DNA of 40,231 nt from Wenzhouxiangella sp. (GTDB taxonomy: Bacteria; Pseudomonadota; Gammaproteobacteria; Xanthomonadales; Wenzhouxiangellaceae). Under the pieces are notes generated by a model. The model was not told the DNA's origin. It saw only the letters and a list, made by a program, of their open reading frames with translations, and made no database searches. The stretch covers positions 1-40,231 of the forward strand of contig RECK01000174.1 of NCBI GenBank assembly GCA_007694055.1, in the 5' to 3' direction. A program made the position numbers and the translations under genes. Below are positions 37,397-40,231 of this stretch, one piece after another; position 1 is the stretch's first letter, and the number at the start of each line of letters is the position of its first letter.

Positions 37397-39937
37397 ATGA
37401 AACGCATGCTGATCAACGCGACCCAGCCGGAAGAGGTTCGTGTCGCGATCGCCGATGGCCAGTCTTTGCTGGACCTCGACATCGAAGTTCCTGCCCAGGA
37501 ACAGAAAAAGTCCAACATTTACAAAGGTCGAATCACTCGGGTTGAACCCAGCCTTGATGCCTGCTTCGTCGAATTCGGATCTGAGCGACACGGATTCCTG
37601 TCGCTGAAGGAAATCAGCCGGGAATATTTCAGCGAGGAAGCCCAGAAACAGCTCGATTCCGGCAACCGGGTGGAAATCAAGGATGCGGTCAAAGCCGGCC
37701 AGGAAATCATCATCCAGGTCGACAAGGAAGAACGTGGCACCAAGGGTGCCGCGCTGACAACTTTCATCAGCCTGGCCGGACGCTACCTGGTGCTGATGCC
37801 AAACAACCCCCGCGCCGGCGGCGTTTCCAGGCAGATTTCCCGCGACGATCGCAAGGAACTGCTCGACACCCTGAAGAAAATCGAGGTGCCGGAGGGTATG
37901 GGGCTTATCGTTCGCACAGCCGGCGTCGGTCGCGAACAGGAAGATCTGCAGTGGGACCTGGATTATCTGACCCAACTGTGGAGCGCAATTCAGGAAGCTG
38001 CCGGTTCGCGCAAGGCCCCTTTCCTCGTCTACCAGGAAAGCAAGCTCATCATTCGTGCGCTCAGAGATTACCTGCGCGAAGATATCGGCGAGATCCTCAT
38101 CGACGACGAGCAGGTGTTCGAGGATGCGCGGGAATTCATGCAGCAGGTGATGCCACACAACCTGCGCAAGCTAAAGATTTATCGTGATCCCATCCCGCTG
38201 TTTTCACGCTACCAGATCGAGAGCCAGATCGAATCGGCATTTGCCCGGGAAGTACGACTGCCCTCCGGCGGCGCCGTGGTCATCGACCATACCGAGGCGC
38301 TGCTTTCCATCGACATCAACTCCGCCCGGGCCACCAAGGGCGCCGATATCGAAGAAACCGCGCTGCAGACCAACCTCGAAGCGGCCGAGGAAATTGCCCG
38401 GCAACTACGGATACGGGATCTGGGCGGACTGATCGTCATCGACTTCATCGACATGATGAGCAAGGATGCCCAGCGCCAGGTCGAAACCCAGCTGCGCGAG
38501 GCCATGCGAATGGACAAGGCACGGGTTCAGATCGGACGCATTTCCCGCTTTGGCCTGCTGGAAATGTCGCGCCAGCGTCTGCGGCCGTCGCTGGGCGAAT
38601 CCAGCTACATCACCTGCCCGCGCTGCGATGGTCACGGGTCGATCCGCTCGATCGAGTCCCTGGCCCTGGCCATCCTGCGGCTGGCCGAAGAAGAAGCGAT
38701 GAAAGACCACACCGCGAGAGTCATCGTGCAGGCTCCGGTCAGCGTGGCGAACTTCCTGCTCAACGAAAAGCGAACCGCGCTGGCCGAAATTGAGCAACGC
38801 AACAGACTTCCGCTAACCGTGGTCGCCAATGACGACCTGGAAACCCCCCGCTTCGAGATCCAGCGTCTGCGATCCAGCGAAAACGCGGATGAGCCCAGTT
38901 ACGCCCTTTCGATCAGCTCCGATACGGATAGCCAGGGGGGCTACCAGCGCAACGATGTACAGCAGGCTCCCCCCAAGCCACCGGCCCAGGCCGCTGTCTC
39001 GGGCGTCCGGCCATCCACGCCTGCGCCGGAGCGCAAGAAACCGAAGCGCAGCCTGATCGACAGGATCAAGGCTTTCTTTGCCGCCATTTTTGGCACAAGC
39101 GACGCGCCGACAAAAAGCAAGCCGAAGCGCGACGAATCACACCCCTCCCGCAAGGGCCAGTTTTCTCGTGATCACCACCGCAAGCGGGTCAAGTCCGATA
39201 CCGAGGAGGCCGGCGACAGCCCGACGCGGAGCGGCCCTGCCCCTGCGCGAAAAAAGAAGAAAAAGTCCCGACGCAAGCCCGGTGACGACAGTGAACGCCA
39301 GGACACTCCGCGTCCGACAAGCGGCACGGGTAGCGACGGCGATGACGACAAGCGCCCGAAGAAGAAGAAGCGTCGCCGGCGCGGTGGCAAGAAGCGACGG
39401 ACGGCGCGCGGTGACGCTGAAAATAGCGGCAACAGTTCTGAATCTCAGCAACAGCCTTCGGCCGGAAACCAGGAGCAGGGCTCTGGCTCAGCCCCCAGGG
39501 AGGGTAGTGAAGACAAGCCCAAAAACCCGGATCGAGGCGGCCAACAACAAGCTGCGCCAACAGGTGGACAGGCACAAGGATCCGACAAGCCGGCTGAAAG
39601 CGCTAAACCGGAAGCCGATACCAGGGCAGCACCTGGCGGCAATGCCGATGCAGAGAAAAAGCCTTCGGCCAGAAATGAAAAACCGCGATCGGATACCAGA
39701 AGCGACAGCGACAAGGCAGCCCCCGGCAATGAGAAGAATCCTTCGGCTGTACCTGACTCACCACCAGCCAGGCCTGCCGGCAAGGCAGAGAAAAGCGGAG
39801 AGTCACCCCGTGAAACTGCCAAACAACCTGCGGCAAGCAAGCAGGACGGTGAGACTGCGAAGGGTAGCGAACAAGCCCCTCGTGCTGTCAAGGAAGATAG
39901 TGGAATCTACCGTCTGACCGACGAAAAGAAATCCTGA
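37397..39937 (+). CDS. rne: Ribonuclease E
   Basis: [18 protein letters not shown] start; S1-domain [22 protein letters not shown]; Zn-link TCPRCDGHG; basic disordered C-terminus; start trimmed from 37283. Confidence 0.96.
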   Translation: MKRMLINATQPEEVRVAIADGQSLLDLDIEVPAQEQKKSNIYKGRITRVEPSLDACFVEFGSERHGFLSLKEISREYFSEEAQKQLDSGNRVEIKDAVKAGQEIIIQVDKEERGTKGAALTTFISLAGRYLVLMPNNPRAGGVSRQISRDDRKELLDTLKKIEVPEGMGLIVRTAGVGREQEDLQWDLDYLTQLWSAIQEAAGSRKAPFLVYQESKLIIRALRDYLREDIGEILIDDEQVFEDAREFMQQVMPHNLRKLKIYRDPIPLFSRYQIESQIESAFAREVRLPSGGAVVIDHTEALLSIDINSARATKGADIEETALQTNLEAAEEIARQLRIRDLGGLIVIDFIDMMSKDAQRQVETQLREAMRMDKARVQIGRISRFGLLEMSRQRLRPSLGESSYITCPRCDGHGSIRSIESLALAILRLAEEEAMKDHTARVIVQAPVSVANFLLNEKRTALAEIEQRNRLPLTVVANDDLETPRFEIQRLRSSENADEPSYALSISSDTDSQGGYQRNDVQQAPPKPPAQAAVSGVRPSTPAPERKKPKRSLIDRIKAFFAAIFGTSDAPTKSKPKRDESHPSRKGQFSRDHHRKRVKSDTEEAGDSPTRSGPAPARKKKKKSRRKPGDDSERQDTPRPTSGTGSDGDDDKRPKKKKRRRRGGKKRRTARGDAENSGNSSESQQQPSAGNQEQGSGSAPREGSEDKPKNPDRGGQQQAAPTGGQAQGSDKPAESAKPEADTRAAPGGNADAEKKPSARNEKPRSDTRSDSDKAAPGNEKNPSAVPDSPPARPAGKAEKSGESPRETAKQPAASKQDGETAKGSEQAPRAVKEDSGIYRLTDEKKS

Positions 39938-39971
39938 GCCGGATCTTTCTGGCTCTTTGGGGCAAATGGTA

Positions 39972-40004
39972 TTGACCCGGCAATCAGATAGGTTGCCGGG
40001 TCAA
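39972..40004. repeat. Perfect 12-bp inverted repeat 3' of rne
   Basis: TTGACCCGGCAA - 9 nt - TTGCCGGGTCAA. Confidence 0.75.
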
Positions 40005-40148
40005 AAAGGTTTATATCCGGATCCCGCAAACCCCTGATTGCACGAAAGGCACTGAGTACGCCGAGCCGGGCATGCGCTTTCTTTGTGCAGAAAAGTAGGG
40101 GCAGCTGCAAAGCTTTGTACTGTGGCTTGAGTGCGGTTTCGGCTGTCT

Positions 40149-40231
40149 GAAGCCGGGAGCGCTTTTGCTTGCTGCAAGCTGATGAAAAAGAGATTGGAAG
40201 GGTGGAGGAGGCACCGGGTGGTATCCGGCCG
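40149..40231 (+). repeat. Dispersed repeat family, copy truncated by the window end
   Basis: 60/64 identity to 16683-16746, then GCACCGGGTGGTATCCGGCCG core. Confidence 0.85.

Noticed and set aside
1-40231. Search for tRNA, rRNA, CRISPR, prophage and transposase genes
   Set aside because: None recognised by eye; a tRNAscan-SE/Infernal run would be needed to exclude small RNAs

Overview
The window is about 40 kb of GC-rich, dense gammaproteobacterial-type chromosome. The gene set resembles Xanthomonadales/Wenzhouxiangella-like genomes, but that is inference from gene content and order only. I found no rRNA, tRNA, CRISPR array, prophage or transposase gene. Main content, left to right: phasin; TPR protein; WS/DGAT acyltransferase with a SecB-like protein; penicillin-acylase-family hydrolase; tryptophan 2,3-dioxygenase; an overlapping pdhA-pdhB-pdhC-rimB-like-rimK run; DUF4126 protein; an ALG10/DIE2-like glucosyltransferase; PilU; an SDH operon (a DUF1674/SDHAF4-like smORF missed by the ORF track, then sdhC-D-A-B-sdhE-ygfX); ygfZ; an orphan PhnD-like binding protein; a methyltransferase; a long minus-strand envelope/DNA block (rluC, lolC-lolD-comEC-exbB-exbD-msbA-lpxK-kdsB-LMW PTP-uvrC-pgsA); and rne. 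The most unusual signal is not a protein. It is a dispersed family of mosaic, hairpin-forming intergenic repeats with at least six copies or partial copies. One copy has perfect 11-bp terminal inverted repeats. Copies sit at the 3' ends of genes, and two appear to supply the stop codon of the neighbouring gene (ygfX, comEC). All homology calls come from reading the translations; no database search was run.
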